NCBI RefSeq assembly: GCF_001434695.1
Contig: NZ_AZDI01000001.1
Coordinates: forward strand, 57,043 to 121,042
Source: Dellaglioa algida DSM 15638
GTDB lineage: Bacteria; Bacillota; Bacilli; Lactobacillales; Lactobacillaceae
DNA: 64,000 nt
Reading direction: 5' to 3'
In this document: positions 46,240 through 54,846 of the stretch, piece by piece
Layout of the letters: the number at the start of each line of letters is the position of its first letter
How positions within the stretch are numbered: the stretch's first letter is position 1
Translations under genes and position numbers: made by a program
Notes under the pieces: generated by a model
Told to the model about the DNA's origin: nothing
Database searches by the model: none
What the model saw: only the letters and a program-made list of their open reading frames with translations

Positions 46240-46346
46240 CGTTGTATTTGTGAACACCACAACTGCAACCGCACGTTTTAAGTTTTTAAGCGTTGGATTA
46301 TTACAATCCGACCACTAAATTACGGCGAGTCTAAGTAATCTATAAG
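46240..46346 (+). promoter_or_regulatory. L21-type leader RNA
   Basis: About 105 nt of structured leader with the AACACCACAACTGCAACCGC block typical of Firmicutes rplU leaders, ending before AAGGAGGTG of rplU. Presumed binding site for L21. Recognition is by motif and place. Confidence 0.65.
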
Positions 46347-46360
46347 GAGGTGTAATACAC

Positions 46361-46669
46361 ATGTACGCAATTATTAAAACAGGTGGCAAGCAACTTAGAG
46401 TTGAAGCCGGAGAAGCTATTTACATTGAAAAATTATCAGCAGAAGCTGGTGAAAAAGTTACATTTGATGAAATTGTTTTAGTTGGTGGCGAAAAAACCGT
46501 TATTGGTGCTCCTTTTGTTAAAGGTGCTACAGTAACTGGTACTGTTGAAAAGCAGGGCCGCGAAAAGAAAGTTGTTACTTTCAAATACAAGGCTAAGAAA
46601 CATTCTCATACAAAACAAGGTCATCGTCAACCATATACTAAGGTTGTTATTGATGCCATTAACGCATAA
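46361..46669 (+). CDS. rplU: 50S ribosomal protein L21
   Basis: A 102-residue L21 ([18 protein letters not shown], then [16 protein letters not shown]). It forms the conserved rplU-prp-rpmA operon. Confidence 0.98.
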   Translation: MYAIIKTGGKQLRVEAGEAIYIEKLSAEAGEKVTFDEIVLVGGEKTVIGAPFVKGATVTGTVEKQGREKKVVTFKYKAKKHSHTKQGHRQPYTKVVIDAINA

Positions 46670-46690
46670 TTTTGAAAGTAGGTTACTAGT

Positions 46691-47020
46691 ATGATACGTG
46701 CAGTTGTTTCCCGGAGAGATGCCAAAATCATCGATGCGTTTGAAATAACAGGGCATGCTGATTCTGGTGAATATGGTCAAGATATTGTGTGTGCTGCGGT
46801 TTCAGTGTTGACCATTAATACGGTTAACAGTTTAACCGAAATTGCTAAAATCGACCCTGAGGTTGAGATGGACAAAGAAAACGGTGGCTTAATGAAAGTT
46901 AAGTTACCGAATTCAGAGCTAACCAATCCCAACGGACAATTGCTTTTAGAAAGTTTAGTCTTAGGACTACAGTCAATTGAGCAAAACTATCAAGATTACA
47001 TTGAATTAACACTTAAATAA
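46691..47020 (+). CDS. prp: Ribosomal-processing cysteine protease Prp
   Basis: A 109-residue protease that removes the N-terminal extension of L27. GHADSGEYGQDIVCAAVS holds the catalytic His and Cys. Lies between rplU and rpmA, and its L27 substrate carries the expected site. Confidence 0.96.
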   Translation: MIRAVVSRRDAKIIDAFEITGHADSGEYGQDIVCAAVSVLTINTVNSLTEIAKIDPEVEMDKENGGLMKVKLPNSELTNPNGQLLLESLVLGLQSIEQNYQDYIELTLK

Positions 47021-47048
47021 TAAACTATAACAAGGAGGTGCATTGATT

Positions 47049-47330
47049 ATGTTAATGAATTTACAATTTTTCTCACATAAAAAAGGTGGGGGTTCTACTT
47101 CTAATGGTCGTGACTCTGTCGGTAGACGTTTAGGTTCTAAGAGAGCTGACGGACAAGAAGTAACAGGTGGTTCAATTCTTTATCGTCAACGTGGAACACG
47201 TATTTATCCTGGTGTTAACGTTGGTAAAGGTGGAGATGATACTTTGTTTGCTAAAGTCGATGGTATCGTTCGTTTCGAACGTAAAGGCCGCGATAAGAAA
47301 CAAGTCTCTGTATACCCTGTAGCTGAATAA
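47049..47330 (+). CDS. rpmA: 50S ribosomal protein L27 precursor
   Basis: A 93-residue L27. It begins [16 protein letters not shown], with the LQFF-S Prp cleavage site. The mature N-terminus reaches the peptidyl-transferase centre. Start at 47049 after AAGGAGGTG; an internal ATG at 47055 is possible. Confidence 0.97.
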   Translation: MLMNLQFFSHKKGGGSTSNGRDSVGRRLGSKRADGQEVTGGSILYRQRGTRIYPGVNVGKGGDDTLFAKVDGIVRFERKGRDKKQVSVYPVAE

Positions 47331-47340
47331 TAATAATTTA

Positions 47341-47382
47341 AAGGAAATCTCTTCATTTATGACAGAGATTTCCTTTTTTTGT
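47341..47382 (+). terminator. Terminator of rplU-prp-rpmA
   Basis: 12-bp hairpin (47341-47352 with 47364-47375) and T run. Confidence 0.92.
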
Positions 47383-47402
47383 ACATAAAAAGGAGAACTT
47401 AA

Positions 47403-48464
47403 ATGAATATCAATAGAATTGAACAATTAAGATCAACGTTTGAAAATCTCTCGATTGATTCATTTTTGGTAACTGATATCGTAAATATAAACTATCTGAG
47501 TGGATTTGAAGGCGACGGTGTATTATTAATTACGGACAAACAACAATTTATAATCACTGATCTTAGATACGAATTGGCGTTAGAAGATTACGACAATAGA
47601 TTTGAAATTGAATTTACTCGGAACTATCTGGGCGTTGCAGCCGATATCATTGAAAAAAATGGACTCACCGTCATGGGATTTGAGTCTTCAATATCGTTTT
47701 TAGAATACGAGCAATTGGATGAAGAGTTGACTAGCGATTTAGTATCACTTACTAACATCGTTGAGGAGTTACGACGTATTAAAGACAAATTTGAACAAGA
47801 AAAATTAGTTAAGGCAGGACAACTGGCCGATGAAGCATTTGATTACATTGTTGGAACAATAAAAATCGGGCAAACAGAAATTGAAATCGCTAATCGATTA
47901 GACAGTTACTTGAAGAGTTTAGGTGCGTCAAACGAATCATTTGAAACAATTGTGGCAAGTGGTATTCATTCAACGTGGCCACACGCGACAGTTTCAAATC
48001 GGAAAATTCAAAAGCAAGATTTAATTACGATTGATTTTGGTTATTATTATCAGGGGTACACGTCTGATGTAACCAGAACCGTTGCTATCGGATCGATATC
48101 TGATGAATTAAAAAAAATATACGATACCGTATTAATGACACAGGAACATGTTATTTCGCTAATTAAACCGGGATGTAGATTGAGTGAGTTAGCAAGGGTC
48201 GCGAATGAAATGATTGCGGAGGCCGGATATGGTGACTACTTTAATCATGGTATCGGTCACGGGATTGGCTTATCAATTCACGAATTACCTAATATCAGGA
48301 TCAATGACCAAAATGGTGTTTTAATGGTCGGAGATGTTATCACAATTGAACCAGGTATTTATGTACCGAAACTTGGTGGTGTACGAATTGAGGACGATAT
48401 TTTGGTTGTTGAAAATGGCCATCAATTGTTAACGGATTCTTATAAAAAATTAATGATAATATAG
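47403..48464 (+). CDS. pepP: Xaa-Pro aminopeptidase (M24)
   Basis: A 353-residue metallopeptidase removing residues before proline. N-terminal creatinase-like domain (1-130), then metal ligands: two Asp in TIDFGYYYQGYTSDVT, His in GHGIGLSIHE, Glu in TIEPGIYV and RIEDDI. Upstream of efp, as in Bacillus. Confidence 0.95.
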   Translation: MNINRIEQLRSTFENLSIDSFLVTDIVNINYLSGFEGDGVLLITDKQQFIITDLRYELALEDYDNRFEIEFTRNYLGVAADIIEKNGLTVMGFESSISFLEYEQLDEELTSDLVSLTNIVEELRRIKDKFEQEKLVKAGQLADEAFDYIVGTIKIGQTEIEIANRLDSYLKSLGASNESFETIVASGIHSTWPHATVSNRKIQKQDLITIDFGYYYQGYTSDVTRTVAIGSISDELKKIYDTVLMTQEHVISLIKPGCRLSELARVANEMIAEAGYGDYFNHGIGHGIGLSIHELPNIRINDQNGVLMVGDVITIEPGIYVPKLGGVRIEDDILVVENGHQLLTDSYKKLMII

Positions 48465-48544
48465 ACTTTAACTTGCTTTTATATGTTCATTATTGCTATT
48501 ATTAGAACTATGAGATACACGAGATACTAGGAGGAATTTGCTTT

Positions 48545-49105
48545 ATGATGTCCGTTAATGAATTTAAAAATGGTGTTACGATCGAGGTTGATGGTGATTT
48601 ATGGCGTGTTGTTGAATTTCAACATGTTAAGCCAGGTAAAGGTTCAGCCTTTGTCCGTTCAAAATTAAAGAATCTCCGTACAGGCGCAGCACAAGAAAAG
48701 ACATTCCGTGCCGGTGAAAAAGTTCAAAAGGCACAAATTGATAACAAAAAAATGCAATATCTTTATGCGGATGGTAGTAACTACGTGTTTATGGATATGG
48801 ACACATATGAACAATTGGAATTACCTGAACAACGTGTACACGAACAGTTGAACTATTTAAAAGAGAACTTGATGGTTAACGTTATTATGTTTGGAACAGA
48901 AACAATTGGTGTCGATGTTCCTAACACGGTTGAATTAAAAGTGGCATCAACCGAAGCTGGTATTAAAGGTAATACACAGTCGGGTGGTACTAAACCAGCA
49001 GTTCTTGAGACAGGATTAGTCGTTCAAGTGCCATTCTTTGTTAATGAAGATGAAATGTTAATTATTAATACACAAGATGGGACATACATTTCCAGAGCAC
49101 AATAA
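48545..49105 (+). CDS. efp: Elongation factor P
   Basis: A 186-residue factor that rescues ribosomes stalled at polyproline. The loop [11 protein letters not shown] holds the Lys that is modified in many bacteria. Domains II and III follow. AGGAGG site before the first of two ATG codons (48545, 48548). Confidence 0.97.
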   Translation: MMSVNEFKNGVTIEVDGDLWRVVEFQHVKPGKGSAFVRSKLKNLRTGAAQEKTFRAGEKVQKAQIDNKKMQYLYADGSNYVFMDMDTYEQLELPEQRVHEQLNYLKENLMVNVIMFGTETIGVDVPNTVELKVASTEAGIKGNTQSGGTKPAVLETGLVVQVPFFVNEDEMLIINTQDGTYISRAQ

Positions 49106-49125
49106 ATCGATGGAGGTAAAAACCT

Positions 49126-49557
49126 ATGGCTGAAGAAACAAATATTGTTTTAAAAAGTACTGAACCTTCTTTAGGTGACATTAAGATTGCACCTGAAGTG
49201 ATTGAAATTATTGTTGGAATAGCCGCTAATCAAATTGATGGCGTCTACTCAATGCGAGGAACAATTGCTAAAAATTTAACTGAACTATTTGGTCGTAAAA
49301 AATCACTCGGTAAGGGCGTTAAATTAGACTTGGCAAATGATCAATTAAATATTGATGTCTTTGTTTACCTTGACTATGGAGTATCTGTGCCTAAAGTAGC
49401 CTTAATGATGCAGGAAAAGATCAAACAACAATTATTGTTTATGACAGGTTTAGAAATTATTGAAGTGAATGTTCATGTTGAAGGGGTTATTCCTGAAAAG
49501 GAAGTCGACAAACTGAATACGGACGATTTATTTTCAGAAAAAGATGGTGAAAATTAG
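49126..49557 (+). CDS. yqhY: Asp23/Gls24 family protein YqhY
   Basis: A 143-residue Asp23-family protein (PEVIEIIVGIAANQIDGVYSM, VNVHVEGVIP). In B. subtilis YqhY is linked to acetyl-CoA carboxylase control. Its TAG shares one base with the nusB start. Confidence 0.93.
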   Translation: MAEETNIVLKSTEPSLGDIKIAPEVIEIIVGIAANQIDGVYSMRGTIAKNLTELFGRKKSLGKGVKLDLANDQLNIDVFVYLDYGVSVPKVALMMQEKIKQQLLFMTGLEIIEVNVHVEGVIPEKEVDKLNTDDLFSEKDGEN

Positions 49558-50003
49558 TGAGTGTAATATTAACTAGACATGCAATTCGTGAGAAAGCATT
49601 TCAAGCGCTTTTTGCGTTAAAATCTAACCCAGATGCTGAGAGAGAAGCTATTTATCGTGAGTTGTTAGAAGTTCCTGATGAAGAATCGGCAGTTATTCCA
49701 CCATATTTAGAAGCATTAGTATCAGGCGTTAGTGACAAACAAACGGAGATAGATGCTGTGATTGAGGCTAATCTAACATCACGTTGGAAATTATCACGTT
49801 TGAATAATACGGATTTAATCATTTTAAGACTTGCCATCTATGAAATGAATTATATTGATGATGTACCAGCTAAGGTTGCTTTGAATGAAGCTTTAGAGAT
49901 TGCTAAAGAATTCAGCGATGATGAATCAAGAAAATTCATTAACGGTGTGTTAGATCCTGTCGTTGAAAAAATGCCAGCCGAAACTGAAGAAACAAATGAA
50001 TAA
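49557..50003 (+). CDS. nusB: Transcription antitermination factor NusB
   Basis: A 148-residue all-helical factor for rRNA antitermination. REKAFQALFAL and the C-terminal ALNEALEIAKEFSDDESRKFINGVLD are typical. GTG start overlapping the yqhY stop. Confidence 0.96.
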   Translation: MSVILTRHAIREKAFQALFALKSNPDAEREAIYRELLEVPDEESAVIPPYLEALVSGVSDKQTEIDAVIEANLTSRWKLSRLNNTDLIILRLAIYEMNYIDDVPAKVALNEALEIAKEFSDDESRKFINGVLDPVVEKMPAETEETNE

Positions 50004-50015
50004 TGATAATTGAGA

Positions 50016-50045
50016 AGTGTTGCATTTTTGCAACGCTTTTTTTTT
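50016..50045 (+). terminator. Terminator of nusB
   Basis: AGTGTTGCA/TGCAACGCT hairpin (50016-50024 with 50029-50037) then T run. Confidence 0.88.
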
Positions 50046-50107
50046 AGAAATAAATGTCTTAAATATGATAAAATATAAGAAGTAAAAAACGAAATAGAGG
50101 TACTAAT

Positions 50108-50959
50108 ATGGTTAAAATAATTGATGGTAAAGAATTAGCGCAAACAACTACTGATAACTTGAAATTCGAAATTGAAAATTTAAAGAAAAAAGGGGTCATC
50201 CCTGCGTTGGTCGTTATCGTAGTTGGAGAAGACCAGGCAAGTCAAATTTACGTTAAAAATAAACATCGAGTTGCTGAATCAATTGGTATCAAATCAATCA
50301 TCACAAAATTACCAAGTTCAACATCTGAATCGGACTTATTAGCACTCATTAGTGAGTATAATGAAAATCCCGACGTTCATGGTATATTAGTGCAATTACC
50401 ATTACCAAAACAAATAAATGAAAAGAAAATAACTGAATCTATTAGACCGGAAAAGGATGTAGATGGCTTTCATCCGGTTAATATTGGTCGGTTAGTTATG
50501 AATGATCCATTAGCAATTCCTTGTACGCCAATGGGAATTATGAGAATGTTTACGGCATATGATATTGACGTAGAAGGTAAAAATGCGGTTGTTGTGGGTC
50601 GTAGTAATATTGTTGGTAAACCAATGGCAGCACTGCTTTTGAATGCTAATGCTACGGTAACCGTTACGCATAGTCATACGCAAAATTTGTCGGAGATAAC
50701 TAAACAGGCCGATATACTAGTCGTTGCAATTGGTCAAGCGAACTTCATAAAAAAAGCGGATGTAAAACAGGGAGCCGTTGTAATAGACGTTGGCATGAAC
50801 CGTCTGGATAGTGGCAAATTGGCGGGGGACGTTGATAAAGATGTTTCTGATGTTGCTGGATATTTAACACCGGTACCAAAAGGTGTTGGACCTATGACGA
50901 TTGCAATGTTGATGGAACAAACAATTGAATTAACAAAACGGAGTGTTGGAATTGGATAA
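50108..50959 (+). CDS. folD: Methylene-THF dehydrogenase/cyclohydrolase FolD
   Basis: A 283-residue bifunctional enzyme interconverting methylene- and formyl-tetrahydrofolate. Active Lys region YVKNKHRVAESIGI, VHGILVQLPLP, KDVDGFHPVN, and NADP loop VVGRSNIVGKP. Its end overlaps xseA by 8 nt. Confidence 0.97.
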   Translation: MVKIIDGKELAQTTTDNLKFEIENLKKKGVIPALVVIVVGEDQASQIYVKNKHRVAESIGIKSIITKLPSSTSESDLLALISEYNENPDVHGILVQLPLPKQINEKKITESIRPEKDVDGFHPVNIGRLVMNDPLAIPCTPMGIMRMFTAYDIDVEGKNAVVVGRSNIVGKPMAALLLNANATVTVTHSHTQNLSEITKQADILVVAIGQANFIKKADVKQGAVVIDVGMNRLDSGKLAGDVDKDVSDVAGYLTPVPKGVGPMTIAMLMEQTIELTKRSVGIG

Positions 50960-52295
50960 AGAAAATTATTTATCAGTTACATCGTTAACCACATATCTGA
51001 AGAAAAAATTTGATGCCGATCCTTATCTCGGGACCGTTTATTTAACTGGTGAAATTTCAAACTTACGCCCTCGACCTAATGCGCACCAGTATTTTAGCTT
51101 AAAAGATGATCATGCTAAGATTAGTGCAATCATGTTTCGTTCAGCTTTTGATAAAATAAAATTTCAACCTGAGGACGGGATGAAAGTGTTAGTTGTGGGT
51201 CGTATATCTTTATACGAAGCGACTGGCAACTACCAGATTTATATTGATCGAATGGAGCCAGATGGTGTTGGGGCCTTATATCAGGCTTATGAACAGTTAA
51301 AAAATAAGTTACAAGCTGAGGGACTTTTTTCGGCGCCAAAACAACCATTGGTTAAATACCCAAAACGAATTGCGGTTATAACGAGTCCATCGGGAGCAGT
51401 CATCAAGGATATCATGACAACGGTTAACAGACGTTACCCTATTGCTCAGTTAGTTTTATTTCCCGCTATTGTGCAAGGTGATAAAGCAGCCGGCGACTTA
51501 ATAAAACGCTTGGAACAAATTAATAAATTGGGCAATTTTGATACAATTATCATTGGACGAGGCGGGGGATCAATAGAAGATTTGTGGCCCTTCAATGAAG
51601 AACTAGTCGCACGCGCAATATTTGATAGCCAGATTCCAATTATATCTTCGGTTGGACATGAAACGGATACAACAATTGCCGATTTAGTTGCTGATGTTCG
51701 AGCAGCGACGCCAACAGCTGCAGCAGAATTGGCTGTTCCTGTTTACGCCGATGAGTTAATCAAAATTAATCAATTGAAAGTTAGATTGTTACAAGTAACG
51801 CAAAATTTATTGAACTTAAGAAGACAACAATTAAATAAAATTAGACAGTCTTACGTTTTTCAGCAGCCTAATCGTTTATACGAAGGTTACCTGCAAAATT
51901 TAGATAATCTATCGCAACGTTTGACACAAATAACTAAACAAACAATTATGGTTAAAAAGCAACAATTTGAACAAGTCCGTAATCAGTTGAGTTACCAAAA
52001 TCCACAACAACTAGTGGAACGATTACAGGACCAAGTTCAGCAACAAGATAAGCAGCTTCGTCAAGTAATGACTTATCTACTTGAAACAAAGAAACAACAA
52101 GTTGGAGAAAAAATAAGTGCATTGGACCTATTAAGTCCATTGAAAATTATGGGCCGAGGGTATAGTTATGTTTCCATGGATGAAAACATTATTAAAAGTG
52201 TTGAATCGGTGAAGGTCGATGATAAAGTTGTCTTACATCTTGCTGATGGGCAAGCGCAAGCGAAAATTGAAAAAATTGAAAAGGAGACTCATTAG
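50952..52295 (+). CDS. xseA: Exonuclease VII large subunit
   Basis: A 447-residue subunit of the single-strand exonuclease. N-terminal OB fold (YLTGEISNLRPRPNAHQYFSLKD), catalytic GRGGGSIEDLWPFNEE and SVGHETDTTIADLVAD, then a long coiled coil. TTG start at 50952, 8 nt after GGAG; the GTG at 50943 overlaps it. The xseB start follows its stop directly. Confidence 0.95.
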   Translation: MDKENYLSVTSLTTYLKKKFDADPYLGTVYLTGEISNLRPRPNAHQYFSLKDDHAKISAIMFRSAFDKIKFQPEDGMKVLVVGRISLYEATGNYQIYIDRMEPDGVGALYQAYEQLKNKLQAEGLFSAPKQPLVKYPKRIAVITSPSGAVIKDIMTTVNRRYPIAQLVLFPAIVQGDKAAGDLIKRLEQINKLGNFDTIIIGRGGGSIEDLWPFNEELVARAIFDSQIPIISSVGHETDTTIADLVADVRAATPTAAAELAVPVYADELIKINQLKVRLLQVTQNLLNLRRQQLNKIRQSYVFQQPNRLYEGYLQNLDNLSQRLTQITKQTIMVKKQQFEQVRNQLSYQNPQQLVERLQDQVQQQDKQLRQVMTYLLETKKQQVGEKISALDLLSPLKIMGRGYSYVSMDENIIKSVESVKVDDKVVLHLADGQAQAKIEKIEKETH

Positions 52296-52529
52296 ATGGC
52301 TGAAAAAAAAGCAACATTTGAAGATAACTTAGTGGAACTTGAAAAAATTGTTACGGAATTAGAACAGGGAGATGTCCCTTTGGAAAAAGCATTAACGCAA
52401 TTTCAAGATGGGGTTAAACTGAGTTCAAAATTACAAAAAACGCTAGAAAATGCAGAAAAGACATTAACAAGCGTAATGAATGATTCTGGCGAAGAAATTC
52501 CATTTGAGCAGGATGCAAAAAATGATTAG
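52296..52529 (+). CDS. xseB: Exonuclease VII small subunit
   Basis: A 77-residue helical subunit (FEDNLVELEKIVTELEQGDV). It begins immediately after the xseA stop and overlaps ispA by 8 nt. AAAAGGAG site. Confidence 0.96.
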   Translation: MAEKKATFEDNLVELEKIVTELEQGDVPLEKALTQFQDGVKLSSKLQKTLENAEKTLTSVMNDSGEEIPFEQDAKND

Positions 52530-53412
52530 TTTAACCACTTTTTCTGATGAGATTTTACCAAAATTTAATCATGAATTAGTTGGCCGCCTGCGGGATTTAG
52601 ATACTGAAAAAGCTTTAAAAGAATCAATGATTTATTCAGTTGAGGCCGGTGGAAAAAGGATGAGGCCGTTATTAATTTTTGTGATTTGTCAGATGTTTAA
52701 TCATGAAATTGATAACGGGGTTTATTCGGTGGCTGGTGCGTTAGAATTAATTCACACGTATTCATTAATTCATGACGATTTACCCGCGATGGATAATGAT
52801 GATTTGAGACGTGGAAAGCCAACAAATCATATTGTTTATGGTGAGAGTATGGCCATTTTGGCTGGAGACGCCTTAAATACGTTAGCGTTTGAGTGGATTG
52901 GTCGTTCTGATGTGGTGGGCGACGCACAAAAAGTGGCCCTTATGTCTCGATTGGCTCAGTTGGCCGGACCAGAAGGTATGGTTGGTGGTCAAGTAGCCGA
53001 TATTGAAGGTGAGCATCAAGTGTTATCACTGACGCAGTTGAAACGAGTTCATAAACGTAAAACGGGCGATTTAATTGAGTTTGCGGTTTATGCGGGTGGT
53101 ATACTTGGGAATGCAACTACCGAACAACAGGCAGAGCTCATTCAATATGGTCGCCAATTTGGGTTAGCGTTCCAAATTTATGATGATATTATGGATGTTG
53201 TTGGAACTTCTGAAGAAATGGGCAAGGCCGTGCATAAAGATAATCAGGAAAATAAAAATACCTATCCTGGACTAATCGGATTGGATCAATCTTATGACAC
53301 GTTGAGAAATGTAATTGATCAAGCCAAGGTAGCCATTCAAAATCTCAAAAAAACTGGCCTGGAAACCGGGTACTTAGAAGAATTATTGCACTACTTTAAA
53401 TTAAAAAACTAG
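52522..53412 (+). CDS. ispA: Farnesyl diphosphate synthase
   Basis: A 296-residue prenyltransferase making C15 diphosphate for isoprenoids. First Asp-rich motif DDLPAMDNDD, second YDDIMDV, plus GGKRMRP. Start at 52522 after AGGA; further in-frame ATG codons at 52513 and 52480 lie within xseB. Confidence 0.96.
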   Translation: MISLTTFSDEILPKFNHELVGRLRDLDTEKALKESMIYSVEAGGKRMRPLLIFVICQMFNHEIDNGVYSVAGALELIHTYSLIHDDLPAMDNDDLRRGKPTNHIVYGESMAILAGDALNTLAFEWIGRSDVVGDAQKVALMSRLAQLAGPEGMVGGQVADIEGEHQVLSLTQLKRVHKRKTGDLIEFAVYAGGILGNATTEQQAELIQYGRQFGLAFQIYDDIMDVVGTSEEMGKAVHKDNQENKNTYPGLIGLDQSYDTLRNVIDQAKVAIQNLKKTGLETGYLEELLHYFKLKN

Positions 53413-53420
53413 GAGTCTTT

Positions 53421-54245
53421 ATGAAAAAAGAACGTATTGATGTTTTATTAGTTCAACAAGGCTTGTTCGAAACTCGTGAACAAGCTAAACGCGCGGTTAT
53501 GGCCGGTGAAATATTGGGTGAAAATGAGGAACGCTTGGATAAACCAGGCGTTAAAATTTCTGTAGAAACGGAACTTCATTTTAAAGGGAAGAGACTACCT
53601 TATGTGAGTCGTGGTGGATTGAAATTAGAAAAGGCACTTAAAGTCTTTGATGCGACGGTTCAAGATAAAACAGTCTTAGACATTGGGTCATCAACTGGCG
53701 GATTTACTGATGTTGCTTTACAAAATGGGGCAAAATTAAGTTATGCATTAGACGTTGGTACAAACCAGCTTGTTTGGAAATTACGACAAGATCCAAGGGT
53801 TGTGGTTATGGAAAATACCAACTTTAGATATAGTAAAAAAGAAGATTTTAAATCCGGACAACCTAATTTTGCGACAATTGATGTGTCATTTATCTCATTA
53901 CATCTTATTTTACCTGCTCTAAAGAAAATTATTACTGAAAATGGGGACGTTGTAGCACTAATTAAACCTCAATTTGAAGCCGGAAAAGAAAATGTCGGAA
54001 AACGTGGGATTGTACGAGATGAAAAAATTCATCGTAAAGTTCTTGAAGACATTGTTCAATTCTCTGTTACAACAGGGTTTGACGTTGCGGACCTAAGTTA
54101 CTCGCCTATCAAGGGTGGCGAAGGTAACATCGAATTTTTAATCCATTTAAAATCGGCGACAAATGAACAAGGTGTCATTATGAATAAGGTTAGTATTGAT
54201 GCAACCTTAGCTGACGCATATGATAATTTGAATGCCGTTAAATGA
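53421..54245 (+). CDS. tlyA: TlyA/YqxC family rRNA methyltransferase
   Basis: A 274-residue protein: S4 RNA-binding domain (RIDVLLVQQGLFETREQAKRAV), then FtsJ-like methyltransferase with DIGSSTGGFTDVALQ and KPQFEAGKENVGKRGIV. Annotated in places as hemolysin; 2'-O-methylation of rRNA is known for TlyA. Located between ispA and argR as usual. Confidence 0.95.
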   Translation: MKKERIDVLLVQQGLFETREQAKRAVMAGEILGENEERLDKPGVKISVETELHFKGKRLPYVSRGGLKLEKALKVFDATVQDKTVLDIGSSTGGFTDVALQNGAKLSYALDVGTNQLVWKLRQDPRVVVMENTNFRYSKKEDFKSGQPNFATIDVSFISLHLILPALKKIITENGDVVALIKPQFEAGKENVGKRGIVRDEKIHRKVLEDIVQFSVTTGFDVADLSYSPIKGGEGNIEFLIHLKSATNEQGVIMNKVSIDATLADAYDNLNAVK

Positions 54246-54331
54246 GGATTTGAAGTGAATTTCTTTAATAATCATCAATATTACGTTATACTTACTGCAT
54301 GAGTAATGGGTCAAGGGCTGGGGGGACTTTA

Positions 54332-54787
54332 ATGAAAAAGCAAGAACGACAACGTTATATCCGGGAATTATTGAAGGCAAATAATATTGATAAACAAGAA
54401 GATTTTGTTATTTTGCTAAAAAAAGAAGGTATAACCGTCACGCAGGCTACAATTTCTAGAGATATTAAAGAAATGCAATTAATTAAAGTTCCGGCTACTG
54501 ATGGGACCTATAGTTATAACTTACCTGTTCAAAAACAATTAAATACAGAAAAAAAATTAACAAAAACGTTAAAAGATGCTTTTATTTCAACGGATGTTCA
54601 AAATGAAATGTGTCTTATTAAGGTGACCCCGGGAAGTGGGCCAGCAATCGTATCGTTAATTGAACAAATGAACTATTCATTTGTTTTTGGGACTTTAGGT
54701 GGAGATGGTTCGGCGTTAATTATTTGTCATTCAAATAAAGACGCATTGAAACTAAGTAGAATCATAAATGAAATCGTAATTGAATAA
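54332..54787 (+). CDS. argR: Arginine repressor ArgR
   Basis: A 151-residue hexameric regulator. N-terminal winged helix (GITVTQATISRDIKEMQLIKV) and C-terminal arginine-binding domain (GSGPAIVSLIEQ, GTLGGDGSALIIC). Start at 54332 after GGGGGA; the ATG-less extension to 54299 lacks a site. Arginine genes are not in the window. Confidence 0.95.
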   Translation: MKKQERQRYIRELLKANNIDKQEDFVILLKKEGITVTQATISRDIKEMQLIKVPATDGTYSYNLPVQKQLNTEKKLTKTLKDAFISTDVQNEMCLIKVTPGSGPAIVSLIEQMNYSFVFGTLGGDGSALIICHSNKDALKLSRIINEIVIE

Positions 54788-54794
54788 ACAAACG

Positions 54795-54829
54795 AAAAAT
54801 CTGTGACATTCTGTTTCAGATTTTTTTAT
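54795..54829 (+). terminator. Terminator of argR
   Basis: AAAAATCTG/CAGATTTTT hairpin with T run, 7 nt after the stop. Confidence 0.85.
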
Positions 54830-54846
54830 TTTAAAGGGGTGAACAT

